38,453 bases of DNA, taken from positions 1 through 38,453 of the forward strand of contig CALLZY010000008.1 of assembly GCA_937858715.1 (NCBI GenBank), read 5' to 3'. Below, in pieces: positions 1-7,509 of this stretch. The translations under genes were made by a program, and so were the position numbers. Under the pieces are notes generated by a model, which saw nothing but the letters and a program-made list of their open reading frames with translations, was not told the origin of the DNA and did not search any database. Each line of letters starts with the position of its first letter. Position 1 is the first letter of the stretch. The DNA comes from an uncultured Chitinophagaceae bacterium. GTDB taxonomy: Bacteria; Bacteroidota; Bacteroidia; Chitinophagales; Chitinophagaceae.

Positions 1-401
1 TCTGGTGCATTAATGGCATAGTTGGCTGTTACGCCAGCCCCCGTGGTAACAAACTGTACATTGGTGGAGTTTTGCGTTCCATTGAAGCTGGAATAGTCTC
101 CCGTGCCCAGCCCGGTAAACTCAACCCGAACTGCTGTTCCATTTGGAATTTCGCCGGTAGTAAAACTGTATGCTCCACTGGCATCGGTTGTTTTTGCAGG
201 CCCTACCTGCACATTACCAGCATTAAAGGCTCTTACGGTTATACCACTAACAAACGGCTCATTAAACGTTGCAGAATTGTTTTTTTGGCCATTGCCATTA
301 AAATCACGGAAAACAATGCCCGATAGGGACTGGCCATTTACGGTTGCATTAATAAGGAGTGCCAAAAATGACAAGACGATGAACCTTAAGAGTTGTTTCA
401 T
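1..401 (-). CDS. Secreted SdrD_B/Cna_B-like surface protein, 5' end only
   Basis: Read from the ATG at 401 the frame stays open for 133 codons to the window edge, so only the N-terminus is present. It begins with a signal peptide (MKQLLRFIVLSFLALLINA, cleavage probably near residue 24, after VNGQ). An SdrD_B-type beta-sandwich follows directly: residues SLSGIVFRDFNGNGQKN match the family opening G-x-V-x-x-D-x-N-x-[ND]-G, and DASGAYSFTTGEIPNG matches its G-x-Y-x-F core. Such domains are structural modules of large adhesins and cell-surface proteins, often repeated and, in Bacteroidota, often followed by a C-terminal sorting domain. Function beyond surface localisation cannot be judged from this piece. 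The plus-strand open frames over this stretch are its antisense shadows. Confidence 0.8.
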   Translation of the reverse strand, partial: MKQLLRFIVLSFLALLINATVNGQSLSGIVFRDFNGNGQKNNSATFNEPFVSGITVRAFNAGNVQVGPAKTTDASGAYSFTTGEIPNGTAVRVEFTGLGTGDYSSFNGTQNSTNVQFVTTGAGVTANYAINAP

Positions 402-580
402 GCTCAGTTGCTATTTTATTTATTTGTATCCTAAACTGCCCATGCAGACCGCATGAGCATGGATATTGCCATTAACCAAGGTTTTCAAGTTAAAATATTG
501 GATATTACTCCGTGAAAATACATATTAATTATCACAATAGTGTAAAAAAAACATATACTGTAAAATCATTAATTAAAATC

Positions 581-772
581 ATGATATTGAATACGTTAAA
601 AGCAATGACTCAATTTCATATTTTTTTTCAATACGCTTTTACACCTATAAAAACTGAAACTAGCAATAATAAGAGGAAATGGGAACCCGATTCGGCCGAA
701 GGGCCAGAATGGATGCTAAAAAGAATGATAAACAGGTTAAAAGTTAGTTATGAAAAGGAGAAAAGACAATAG
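581..772 (+). CDS. Possible small protein of unknown function (63 aa)
   Basis: An open frame that could begin at ATG 581, ATG 605, or a GTG at 512. The C-terminal half is hydrophilic and charged (KRKWEPDSAEGPEWMLKRM, then a Lys/Glu-rich tail) and looks more protein-like than the AT-rich N-terminus. No family was recognised. In its favour, the stop at 770-772 is followed 17 nt later by an inverted repeat that could terminate it. Against it, there is no clear promoter and the upstream DNA is very AT-rich. It may equally be non-coding leader DNA. Confidence 0.3.
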   Translation: MILNTLKAMTQFHIFFQYAFTPIKTETSNNKRKWEPDSAEGPEWMLKRMINRLKVSYEKEKRQ

Positions 773-789
773 GGCATACCTGATAATAA

Positions 790-840
790 GCACAAAGAGT
801 ACCACCAATTATTTATTCTGGACAGATGGTCTCTTTGTGC
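790..840. terminator. Inverted repeat, probable bidirectional terminator
   Basis: GCACAAAGAG at 790-799 pairs exactly with CTCTTTGTGC at 831-840, and ACCA/TGGT extends the stem past one bulged T. The loop is long (about 22 nt). It sits between the convergent small frame ending at 772 and the receiver-like gene whose stop codon (809-811) lies inside the loop. T-runs on either side are weak, so termination is inferred from position and stem. Confidence 0.45.
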
Positions 841-1267
841 TGATTTGATTTTCATTGGATAGTGGATGTAAAACGGGCCTGTGGTTTTTTGCCTTCTTTT
901 TCTGGCAATATTCCTGAACAATACCAGGAATGTTTTCAAACTCGGGGTACAGGTCAATGAAATAATCAACGCCGTGTTCTCTTAAAATGTCGGCAGTAAG
1001 ACTACTGATGACATTATTGTAAAGAACTATTACACAGGTATCGGATTTTTTCAGTTTTGTCAAACTGGTCAGTGTTTCATTAGGGTGCTCTTCATAAATT
1101 TTTTCATCCAGCAGGACAAGGTCGGGATATTGATTTTTCTTAAGATATATGTGTGCATGTTCGCAACTCCATATAAAATGAATTACAACGTTTTCATATG
1201 AATCATAAATCAGCTCAGCCAGTCTTTCTGAAAGGATATTTGATTTTTGAATGATAGCGACTTCCAT
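809..1267 (-). CDS. Degenerate response-regulator receiver-like protein
   Basis: A 152-aa stand-alone protein with the alternating pattern of a CheY-like receiver fold and no output domain. From ATG 1267 the sequence MEVAIIQKSN is strand 1, PDLVLLDEKI is the strand-3 segment with a candidate phospho-acceptor Asp, and CVIVLYNN and GVDYFIDLYPEF occupy the strand-4 and strand-5 positions. The acidic pair after strand 1, the Ser/Thr after strand 4 and the Lys after strand 5 all appear to be missing, so normal phosphorylation is doubtful. A GTG 13 codons upstream (1304-1306) also keeps the frame open, but those residues add nothing to the fold. It lies downstream of the NarL-type regulator, separated by a strong terminator, so it is probably transcribed separately. 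The C-terminal tail of about 35 residues is basic and unstructured. Confidence 0.65.
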   Translation of the reverse strand: MEVAIIQKSNILSERLAELIYDSYENVVIHFIWSCEHAHIYLKKNQYPDLVLLDEKIYEEHPNETLTSLTKLKKSDTCVIVLYNNVISSLTADILREHGVDYFIDLYPEFENIPGIVQEYCQKKKAKNHRPVLHPLSNENQISTKRPSVQNK

Positions 1268-1344
1268 GGCCGATTTATTAATACAAAGTACCGGCTTATT
1301 GAACACGGGTACAATAGACTACAAGGGCATCTTTGGATAGAATT

Positions 1345-1380
1345 AAAAAAAAACCGGTATAGTATTAATTCTATACCGGC
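1345..1380 (-). terminator. Rho-independent terminator of the kinase/regulator operon
   Basis: On the minus strand a 9-bp stem (CCGGTATAG/CTATACCGG; plus-strand arms 1354-1362 and 1371-1379) with an 8-nt loop is followed by nine T residues (plus-strand A-run 1345-1353). It lies about 30 nt after the stop of the response regulator that ends at 1409. This is a textbook intrinsic terminator. Confidence 0.85.
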
Positions 1381-1408
1381 GATTTGTGGTTAAATTCCAA
1401 CAACAGCT

Positions 1409-2044
1409 CTATATCTTCATATCCGGAATTATTTGATGGGCAATAGCGTAGCGGGTTAACTCTGCATTACTGCTCAATCCCATTTTTTCAAGTATATGGC
1501 TGCGGTGAGTACTTATTGTTGTCAGGGCAAGAGAAAGAGTCTCGCTGATCTGGGTAATGGTTTTTCCCATTGCGAGCATTTTAAAGATTTCTAATTCCCG
1601 GTTCGATAGCCGTTCATGAGCCTTCCCTTCGTCTTGCTGTTCCAGTAGTTTTTCGGCTATTTCAGGTGTAATATATTTTTTGCCAAGCCTTATTCTTTCA
1701 ATTGCCTTAATCAGTTCATAAGGCGCAGCATTTTTGTTAAGATACCCTGCAGCACCTGCCTTCAGGGCACGAACGGCATATAAATCTTCTGAATAAATAC
1801 TGAGAATAATAACCGGCAGGTTGGGTTGAATGAGTTTTATCTGCTCCAGTGCTTCCAGACCACTGCGGCCAGGCATATCAAGGTCGGAAATAACGAGATC
1901 CCAATGCTGTTTCATTACTTCCTTTACCAGCACCTCTCCGTCTTCTGCTTCTTTAATCTCGGCAGAAGGATACTCATCTTTCAGTATCTGTATTAATCCT
2001 AACCGGACAAAACTGTGATCGTCTGCGATAATAATCCTTTTCAT
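1409..2044 (-). CDS. NarL/FixJ-family response regulator
   Basis: A 211-aa two-component response regulator. The N-terminal receiver has the acidic pair Asp8-Asp9, phospho-acceptor Asp54 (VISDLDMP), Ser82 and Lys104 (AGYLNKNAAP), so it looks fully functional. A LuxR-type helix-turn-helix follows at about residues 143-205 (LSNRELEIFKMLAMGKT, then TTISTHRSHILEKMGL). It should bind DNA when phosphorylated. Its start codon overlaps the stop of the upstream histidine kinase gene (ATGA, 2041-2044), indicating translational coupling and naming the kinase as its partner. The kinase has the matching NarL-type catalytic domains. The target genes are unknown; candidates are nearby unlinked units or the degenerate receiver at 809-1267. 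Confidence 0.93.
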   Translation of the reverse strand: MKRIIIADDHSFVRLGLIQILKDEYPSAEIKEAEDGEVLVKEVMKQHWDLVISDLDMPGRSGLEALEQIKLIQPNLPVIILSIYSEDLYAVRALKAGAAGYLNKNAAPYELIKAIERIRLGKKYITPEIAEKLLEQQDEGKAHERLSNRELEIFKMLAMGKTITQISETLSLALTTISTHRSHILEKMGLSSNAELTRYAIAHQIIPDMKI

Positions 2045-4998
2045 ATTATCTGATTATTATTTGTATTCGAAAGCGGAATACTTATGGTTATTTGTGTTCC
2101 CTTTCCGGGGGCTGTTTTCAGGTCAAAAGTTCCCTGTAGCGAAGCCACTCTTTCCTTCATCCCCAAGACACCGAACGACCGGCCCGATTTTAATACGTTT
2201 TTATCAAACCCTTTTCCGTCATCGGTTATCTGAAGGTAAACAGATTCATCATCCTGCCATAATTTGGTGATTACTTTTGCAGCCCCTGCATACCGGGTAA
2301 TATTAGTTAATGCTTCCTGATAGACCCGGTACAAACAGGTAGCCATTGTTTCGGTCGTTTGCACATCAGGCCGGTCGGATTCGAATGTAAGATTAACCCC
2401 TGTTTGCCCGGAAAATTGCTGCCCCTGAAGTTTTAATGCTTCCACAATATTGTAGTGATCAAGAATGCCCATCCGCAGTTCGTTGAGTATTTTACGGATA
2501 GAAAGATTACTGCTGTCTAATAATCCAATAACATTTTTCAGTTTTTTCTTAAGCAAATCACTTTCATCAGGTACTTTTTTATCAATCCAGGCCACATCCA
2601 TTTTTACTGCCGTTAGCTGCTGGCCAAGCTCATCATGTATTTCACGGGCAATACGTTTTCTTTCTTCTTCCCTCACCGTCTGCTGGTGTGCCATTAAACT
2701 GCGTAATTGGTCTGAAATTTCCCTCACCTCTTCTTCCTTCTTTTTTCTTTCAGAAATATCAATACCCAGGCCAATCATACAAATTTCTCCCTGATATTCT
2801 ACAGCCCGGCTAACAAGGTAATAGGGTATAAGTTCACCCCGCTTGGTTTTAAAAGTAACCTCAAACGAGTTTCCTCCCTTTTCAAGCACCCCGGCAAAGT
2901 TTTTACTTATCCTTTCACGGTCTGTTTCAGCAAAAAATTCCACCGGGTTCATCTTGCTGATTTCCCCGGCTGAGTATCCCATAATGGTTTCAAAATTATG
3001 GTTCCAGCGCAGGGGAGTTCCCTTGGAATCAAACATACTAAACACCCCTGGCAAACTGTTGATTACAGTATCTGATAATATCTTTTCAGTACTGATGGCT
3101 TTAGCAGAATAGATTTGTTCAGTAACATCAATGTCAGCCCCGTAAATTCTTATCACATTTCCGTTTTCATCTCTGTCAGCTGCCCAGGAAGGTTTCAGGT
3201 AGCGCAACGGCAGTTTTTCAGGGTTGGTGCGGTACATTGGTATGGTTGGAATAATTCCTTGCTGCATATCCTCCAGCATCTTTGTCATAGCCGGACGGTC
3301 ATCTTCATGTATCAACTCTAAATAATCGCCAAAAGAGGGTGGCGTATCTGAGTAAGGTAAATTAAAGAACCGGAATGTTTGTTTCGACCATTTGCCCCGT
3401 TGTTTCACCACATCATATTCCCAGCTTCCCATGCGGGCATGCGCCTCAGCCCTTTCCATCATTTCTGTCACTTCAAGAATTTGCCGCCGGGTTTTGGTTG
3501 TATCAGAAATATCAATTCCTACACCCATCAGGCATGTTTCGCCTTCGTATTCAATGGTTACGCCGGTAAAATAATACGGGATTGCTTCGCCTGATTTTGT
3601 AATGAAGTCCACCTCAGCATACTCCTCTTTATTCTCTAAAACATTAGCAATTTTGCCGGCTAGCAGTTCTTTATCCTTTTCCGGAAAAAGCATCAGCGGG
3701 TGCAACTGCCTTATTTCACTATCCGAATAGCCGGTTACAGCAGAAAACTTTTCATTCCATCGCAAAAACTTTCCCTCTTTATTATACAGGTAAAATACGC
3801 CCGGCAGGGTATTAATAATCCTGTCAGAAACTTTTTTCTCTTCTTCAATAGCTTTTTCAACCGCTACCTGGGATGTTACATCTATGATAGTTCCTGAAAG
3901 CCGTACAACATTTCCTTTTTTATTTTTGTCGACCGACCAGGACGGCATAAGGTACCGTAAAGGTGTTTTTTCAGGATTTGTACGGTAAATAGATACAACT
4001 GGGGGCTTGCCTTCCTGCATATCAGTAAACACTTGGCTCACCGCAGGGCGGTCATCCTTATGAATGAGGTCCAGGTAAGCCTCAATAGATGGCGGATATT
4101 CAGCAGTTGGCAAACCGAAAAAGCGGAACATCTGTTTGGACCACCGGCCCCGTTGTGTTATCACATCATACTCCCAGCTACCCATTTGTGCATGTTCTTC
4201 ACCCCGCTCCAGCCTTTCTTTCGACTGAAGGATTTCCAGTTCCGCCTTTTTTCTTTCGGTAATATATTCAGAAAATATTACAATACCGCCCACCACTCCC
4301 GATGCTTTGTACCAGGGCAGTATTTCCCATTTCAGCCATTCTGCGGTACCATCACGCATTATTAAAATATCCTCATCTCTTTTTTCGGTGGCACCTCCCA
4401 GGCAACGGGCATGAATGTCCTTCCACTCGTCGGAAATATTGGGTACAACCTCATAATGGCTCATCCCGGTTACATCCGTTCCCTCGAGTTGGTTATCAAC
4501 CAGCCACCTTTTACTTACCACCATATACCGCATATTGCTGTCCAGCATGGCAATTGATGCCGGGCTGTACTCAACAAACAACCGCAACTGGTGTTCTTTT
4601 TCAGCAAGCACTGCCTCACGGTTTTTGCGTTCGGTTATATCTGTTGCCACCCCAAATATCTGAACCGGATTGCCTGCCGCATCTCTTAAGTAAACAGTTT
4701 CTTTACTTTCTAACCACCGCCAGTTTTCATTTTTATCACTCATCCGGTACTCGTTGGTCAGCACCTTGCTCTCACCAAGTTCAGCATACCGGGGATAAAT
4801 ATTTGCCAGATAATGGTTAAAATCATCAGGGTGCATCAGCCTTACCAATACATTATCCCCCATTTCCGTTATTTCCTTGCTGGTAAACCCAAGATTTTTT
4901 TCAACCCCATCATTAATATAGACATTCCTTCCTTTTACTATGTCATATATATACAATATCAGGAGAAGCAGCAAGCAGGCTGTCGGAAAAGGCTTCAC
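2041..4998 (-). CDS. PAS-array histidine kinase, C-terminal part (frameshifted)
   Basis: A 985-residue open frame carrying about six PAS domains and a NarL-type (HisKA_3) kinase core. PAS blocks lie at about 18-125, 138-252, 262-376, 390-500, 513-628 and 641-752. Blocks 3+4 and 5+6 are a tandem duplication. The phospho-acceptor is His788 in RIAREIHDELGQQL; the ATP-binding lobe has Asn899 (YQEALTNITRYA), DDGKGF around 926-931 and GVLGMKER at 943-950. The first 17 residues are not a real N-terminus: the first PAS domain starts in the upstream frame (4943-6613) and is cut by a frameshift in a TA repeat at 4945-4953. Restoring two bases would give one 1,524-aa membrane kinase. The ATG at 4998 happens to make a hydrophobic leader (CLLLLLILYIY) that could mislead signal-peptide prediction. 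Partner: the ATGA-coupled response regulator. Confidence 0.88.
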   Translation of the reverse strand: MKPFPTACLLLLLILYIYDIVKGRNVYINDGVEKNLGFTSKEITEMGDNVLVRLMHPDDFNHYLANIYPRYAELGESKVLTNEYRMSDKNENWRWLESKETVYLRDAAGNPVQIFGVATDITERKNREAVLAEKEHQLRLFVEYSPASIAMLDSNMRYMVVSKRWLVDNQLEGTDVTGMSHYEVVPNISDEWKDIHARCLGGATEKRDEDILIMRDGTAEWLKWEILPWYKASGVVGGIVIFSEYITERKKAELEILQSKERLERGEEHAQMGSWEYDVITQRGRWSKQMFRFFGLPTAEYPPSIEAYLDLIHKDDRPAVSQVFTDMQEGKPPVVSIYRTNPEKTPLRYLMPSWSVDKNKKGNVVRLSGTIIDVTSQVAVEKAIEEEKKVSDRIINTLPGVFYLYNKEGKFLRWNEKFSAVTGYSDSEIRQLHPLMLFPEKDKELLAGKIANVLENKEEYAEVDFITKSGEAIPYYFTGVTIEYEGETCLMGVGIDISDTTKTRRQILEVTEMMERAEAHARMGSWEYDVVKQRGKWSKQTFRFFNLPYSDTPPSFGDYLELIHEDDRPAMTKMLEDMQQGIIPTIPMYRTNPEKLPLRYLKPSWAADRDENGNVIRIYGADIDVTEQIYSAKAISTEKILSDTVINSLPGVFSMFDSKGTPLRWNHNFETIMGYSAGEISKMNPVEFFAETDRERISKNFAGVLEKGGNSFEVTFKTKRGELIPYYLVSRAVEYQGEICMIGLGIDISERKKKEEEVREISDQLRSLMAHQQTVREEERKRIAREIHDELGQQLTAVKMDVAWIDKKVPDESDLLKKKLKNVIGLLDSSNLSIRKILNELRMGILDHYNIVEALKLQGQQFSGQTGVNLTFESDRPDVQTTETMATCLYRVYQEALTNITRYAGAAKVITKLWQDDESVYLQITDDGKGFDKNVLKSGRSFGVLGMKERVASLQGTFDLKTAPGKGTQITISIPLSNTNNNQII

Positions 4999-6613
4999 TT
5001 TCTCTCAAAGCCTGTGCGGCCCTTTCTTTCTCCTTTTCATTTTCAAACCTGTCAAGGACATAGGAGATGCTTTTAGCCACATCTTCAAGTAAAAAAACTT
5101 CATCAGCTCCAAAAAAATCTTGTTCCTGTGCATACAGGCATAAAGCACCTATTGCTTTTCCTTTGCGTTTTACAGGAATGGCTGCAGACGAACAAAAGCC
5201 GCTCTTTTTAGCCGACTCTCTCCACGGAACCATTATTGGGTCCTTCTGAATATTATTGCTGGCTACGGTTTTGCCTGTCCTGATAGCCGAAGCCGTTGGG
5301 CCTGTACTCTCTTTTAAGTTTAACGCAGTTGTTTTAGTTAACTGAGCCAGATAGCCTGTCTTATCGCCTGCATGTGCAACTGGTACGATAGTGCTTTCGC
5401 TTTCGTTTATCAACCCTACCCAAGACATTTCAAAATCGCCGACTGCCACTGAAATATCACATATTTCTTTGAACAATCTTCTCTCATCATGTGCATAAAT
5501 AATTAACTGGTTTACCTGGCTGACGAAATTGTAGAGCCGTGTTGTCCTCTGTGTTTTTTCTTCCGTCTTTTTCCTTTCGGTTATATCACGGAAAAAAACA
5601 GACAACCCTTCTGCAGATGGATAAATATTAGTTTCAAGCCACAGGCCATGAGAAGGAAAATGCTCTTGCAACGAAATGTGTTTTTGGTTTTTCATCGCAT
5701 TTTCGTAGGCCTGCTTAAAAGGCATGGTTGCCCCTTCAGGAAACTCAGTCCATATATATCTGCCAAGCATCTTTTGCGGATCCCTGTTCAAAATTTCACC
5801 AGCCCGTTTGTTTGCATATATATAACAAAACTCAGGGTCAAGTGCCACAAAGGCATCTGTAATACGTTCAAATATCTGGAGCCGGGATTTAGTTTCTTTC
5901 TCCACCTCCTGCTGCAACCTGGTATTATAATTTTCAAGTAAAGATTGAGTTGCTTTCCTTTTTGCCAGTTCCCGCATAGCCAGCCACATAACCAGTGAGG
6001 AAAAAATCATAATCAGCACAATAACGCCCAGCAGTAAATTATTGAGAAGCGAAAAAAAGTCGTCACGGCTTTCGTTGTATTTCTTCAGGTTTATCCTTTC
6101 ATGCTCTTCCATCCCGCTTAATATTCGCTGGATATGTTCCAGATAGCGAACTTTTCCGGGATTATCCATAAAGCTGGCAGTCTGCTCAAGCCCGCCTTTA
6201 TCCCTTATGCTTATCACACTATCTGAAAGAAGCCTCCTGCCCGAAACATATTTTTGAAGCGAGTCTAACCTGTTTCGCATATCTGCATCATCATTATATA
6301 CAGAAAGCAGGTTGCGAATATCTTCATCAAGTCCGTTCGCAGTTTTTCGTATTGTAGTAAGAAACGAACTGTCTCCTGTTAAAGCATACCCCCTTGCGGC
6401 CGAAGTATTATTAATAGAATGTAACAGTACTTCTTCTGTCAGGCGAAGCCTGTTGTTCGTCATACGGACATTATCAGTTATCCGGCTGATTCTTCTTGCC
6501 GAATAGATAGAGGCGGCTACAAGCCCAATGATAGCAATAGTAATAAAAATTCTGCCTGCTCTCAGCAGTTTGTCTGTCTTTGAGGTAAGTGTCATAACTG
6601 TCAGTCGTGGCAT
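4943..6613 (-). CDS. CHASE3-PAS-GAF sensor part of the kinase (frameshifted N-terminal half)
   Basis: A 556-aa frame that forms the sensory N-terminus of the kinase continued at 2041-4998. Residues 21-38 form a first membrane helix and about 193-213 a second; the region between them (about 42-188) has the helical pattern of a periplasmic CHASE3 domain (NTSAARGYALTGD). A cytoplasmic PAS domain at about 245-350 ends in the DITERKK signature, a GAF domain spans about 362-525, and a linker leads into SDSLLAASPDIVYI, the first strand of another PAS domain, where translation stops at a TGA. The next PAS strands (YDIVKGRNVYIN) continue in the other frame. ATG 6613 is used here; ATG 6595 is an alternative start. 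Alone it has no kinase domain. It is either an inactive allele, a phase-variable OFF state, or the product of a sequencing error. Confidence 0.85.
   Translation of the reverse strand: MPRLTVMTLTSKTDKLLRAGRIFITIAIIGLVAASIYSARRISRITDNVRMTNNRLRLTEEVLLHSINNTSAARGYALTGDSSFLTTIRKTANGLDEDIRNLLSVYNDDADMRNRLDSLQKYVSGRRLLSDSVISIRDKGGLEQTASFMDNPGKVRYLEHIQRILSGMEEHERINLKKYNESRDDFFSLLNNLLLGVIVLIMIFSSLVMWLAMRELAKRKATQSLLENYNTRLQQEVEKETKSRLQIFERITDAFVALDPEFCYIYANKRAGEILNRDPQKMLGRYIWTEFPEGATMPFKQAYENAMKNQKHISLQEHFPSHGLWLETNIYPSAEGLSVFFRDITERKKTEEKTQRTTRLYNFVSQVNQLIIYAHDERRLFKEICDISVAVGDFEMSWVGLINESESTIVPVAHAGDKTGYLAQLTKTTALNLKESTGPTASAIRTGKTVASNNIQKDPIMVPWRESAKKSGFCSSAAIPVKRKGKAIGALCLYAQEQDFFGADEVFLLEDVAKSISYVLDRFENEKEKERAAQALRESEAFSDSLLAASPDIVYI
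4945..4953. repeat. TA dinucleotide tract at the kinase frameshift
   Basis: The plus strand reads C-ATATATATA-C, four and a half AT units, exactly where the reading frame of the kinase breaks. One more unit on the coding strand would turn DIVYI-stop into DIVYIYDIVKG and join both halves. Short dinucleotide tracts can slip during replication or be miscalled in assembly. Confidence 0.75.
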
Positions 6614-6807
6614 AAAATAGAACGAATGGTTGAATTTTCAATAAAAAAAATTTGGAATGGTCTTAGCCACTAAGCATAAAGCCTTACGTTTTCATAGGTA
6701 TTATTACCTGCAATTCAAACACACTTATCTTTTAATAACCTTGATAAGTTACACAAAATTATTGTGATATACAAGTTTAAACTGGAAAAAGGGTATAAAG
6801 TTGGAGA

Positions 6808-6826
6808 GTCAGGGAAATTCCCTGAC
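6808..6826. promoter_or_regulatory. Perfect 19-bp palindrome, candidate operator
   Basis: GTCAGGGAA-A-TTCCCTGAC has two 9-base arms that match perfectly around one central base. It lies about 195 bp upstream of the sensor kinase start, and no T-run follows it on either strand, so it looks more like a dimeric protein-binding site than a terminator. The binding protein is unknown; the neighbouring NarL-type and LytTR regulators are candidates only by position. Confidence 0.35.
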
Positions 6827-6974
6827 GGTACGCCATATTCTGGGTGTATAGTAACAGAATTTTTTATGCGTTATTAGGTAAACGGAAGAGTGCCCTGTCT
6901 TATAAAAGTTCTGCCTGCCCAAAACACCATGTTCAGGCAACAAGAGAAGCAATACGATTCCCTGGTTATTCATT

Positions 6975-6994
6975 AAAAAAAGGCGCATAGCCTT
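6975..6994 (-). terminator. Short hairpin with T-run, probable terminator of the SusCD locus
   Basis: On the minus strand AAGGC-TATGC-GCCTT is followed directly by a run of T residues (plus-strand A-run 6975-6981). The 5-bp stem is short, but the T-run is good, and it is about 100 nt beyond the LytTR gene stop at 7097. Confidence 0.45.
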
Positions 6995-7096
6995 CCAGAA
7001 GGAAAAATTAACGGGCAGGATTCTTTTCTGTTGTAATTAGCAACAGCATTTTTAGTTACCCTTATCGTTTACTGCGATGTTGTACAAAGCCAACTG

Positions 7097-7480
7097 TTAT
7101 CCTGCATACTCGTTATGCTGAAACACTTTCATTGGCACTGCAGAAAGTCGCCTTCCGCTATTTTCCTGTAAAATAAGAACATACTGTTCCAACACCCCTT
7201 TATACTGGTCGCCTATCGGAAACACCTTATCTGTAAGATATACTCGGCTCTTATCAAATTCCGTAATATTATTTACCGATACAATGTAAGATTTATGAAT
7301 ACGCAGGAACAAATGGGCTGGCAGCATTTGTTCCATACGCTTCATCGTTATCAGCACTAAATAGCTTTTTGTGGCCGTTACCACCTTTACATAGTTCCGG
7401 CAACCTTCCATATACAATACACTGGTAAAATCAATCTTTCTGAATTTGCCATCAACTGGTATAAAAAAATTGTGCTGCAT
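7097..7480 (-). CDS. Stand-alone LytTR DNA-binding regulator
   Basis: A 127-aa protein that is almost entirely a LytTR DNA-binding domain (about residues 8-105): FTSVLYMEGCRNYVKVVT, then LPAHLFLRIHKSYIVSVNNI and a final strand ending VFPIGDQYKGVLE are the family signatures. There is no receiver domain, so it is not a classical LytR-type response regulator and would need another input or act constitutively. The last 20 residues are unassigned. It lies 29 nt after the TlpA-like gene in the same direction and is probably the last gene of the SusCD unit. Autoregulation or fine-tuning of that operon is a reasonable inference but not shown by the sequence. Confidence 0.85.
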   Translation of the reverse strand: MQHNFFIPVDGKFRKIDFTSVLYMEGCRNYVKVVTATKSYLVLITMKRMEQMLPAHLFLRIHKSYIVSVNNITEFDKSRVYLTDKVFPIGDQYKGVLEQYVLILQENSGRRLSAVPMKVFQHNEYAG

Positions 7481-7509
7481 AGTTTTTAAATATCAAGTAA
7501 GTAAAAACA

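Larger units (their letters stand above)
6614..7096. other. Non-coding gap upstream of the kinase
   Basis: No frame longer than about 20 codons makes sense here on either strand. The gap should hold the promoter of the sensor kinase (start 6613), and it contains a perfect palindrome at 6808-6826 and a probable terminator at 6975-6994 for the locus ending at 7097. A TAATTTTG box on the minus strand (plus coordinates 6754-6761) fits the Bacteroidota -7 consensus but has no evident -33 partner. Confidence 0.6.

Noticed and set aside
1268-1306. GTG-initiated extension of the receiver-like protein.
   Set aside because: The 13 extra residues precede the first receiver strand, and a weak promoter-like TACTTTG (1284-1290, minus) lies inside the extension.
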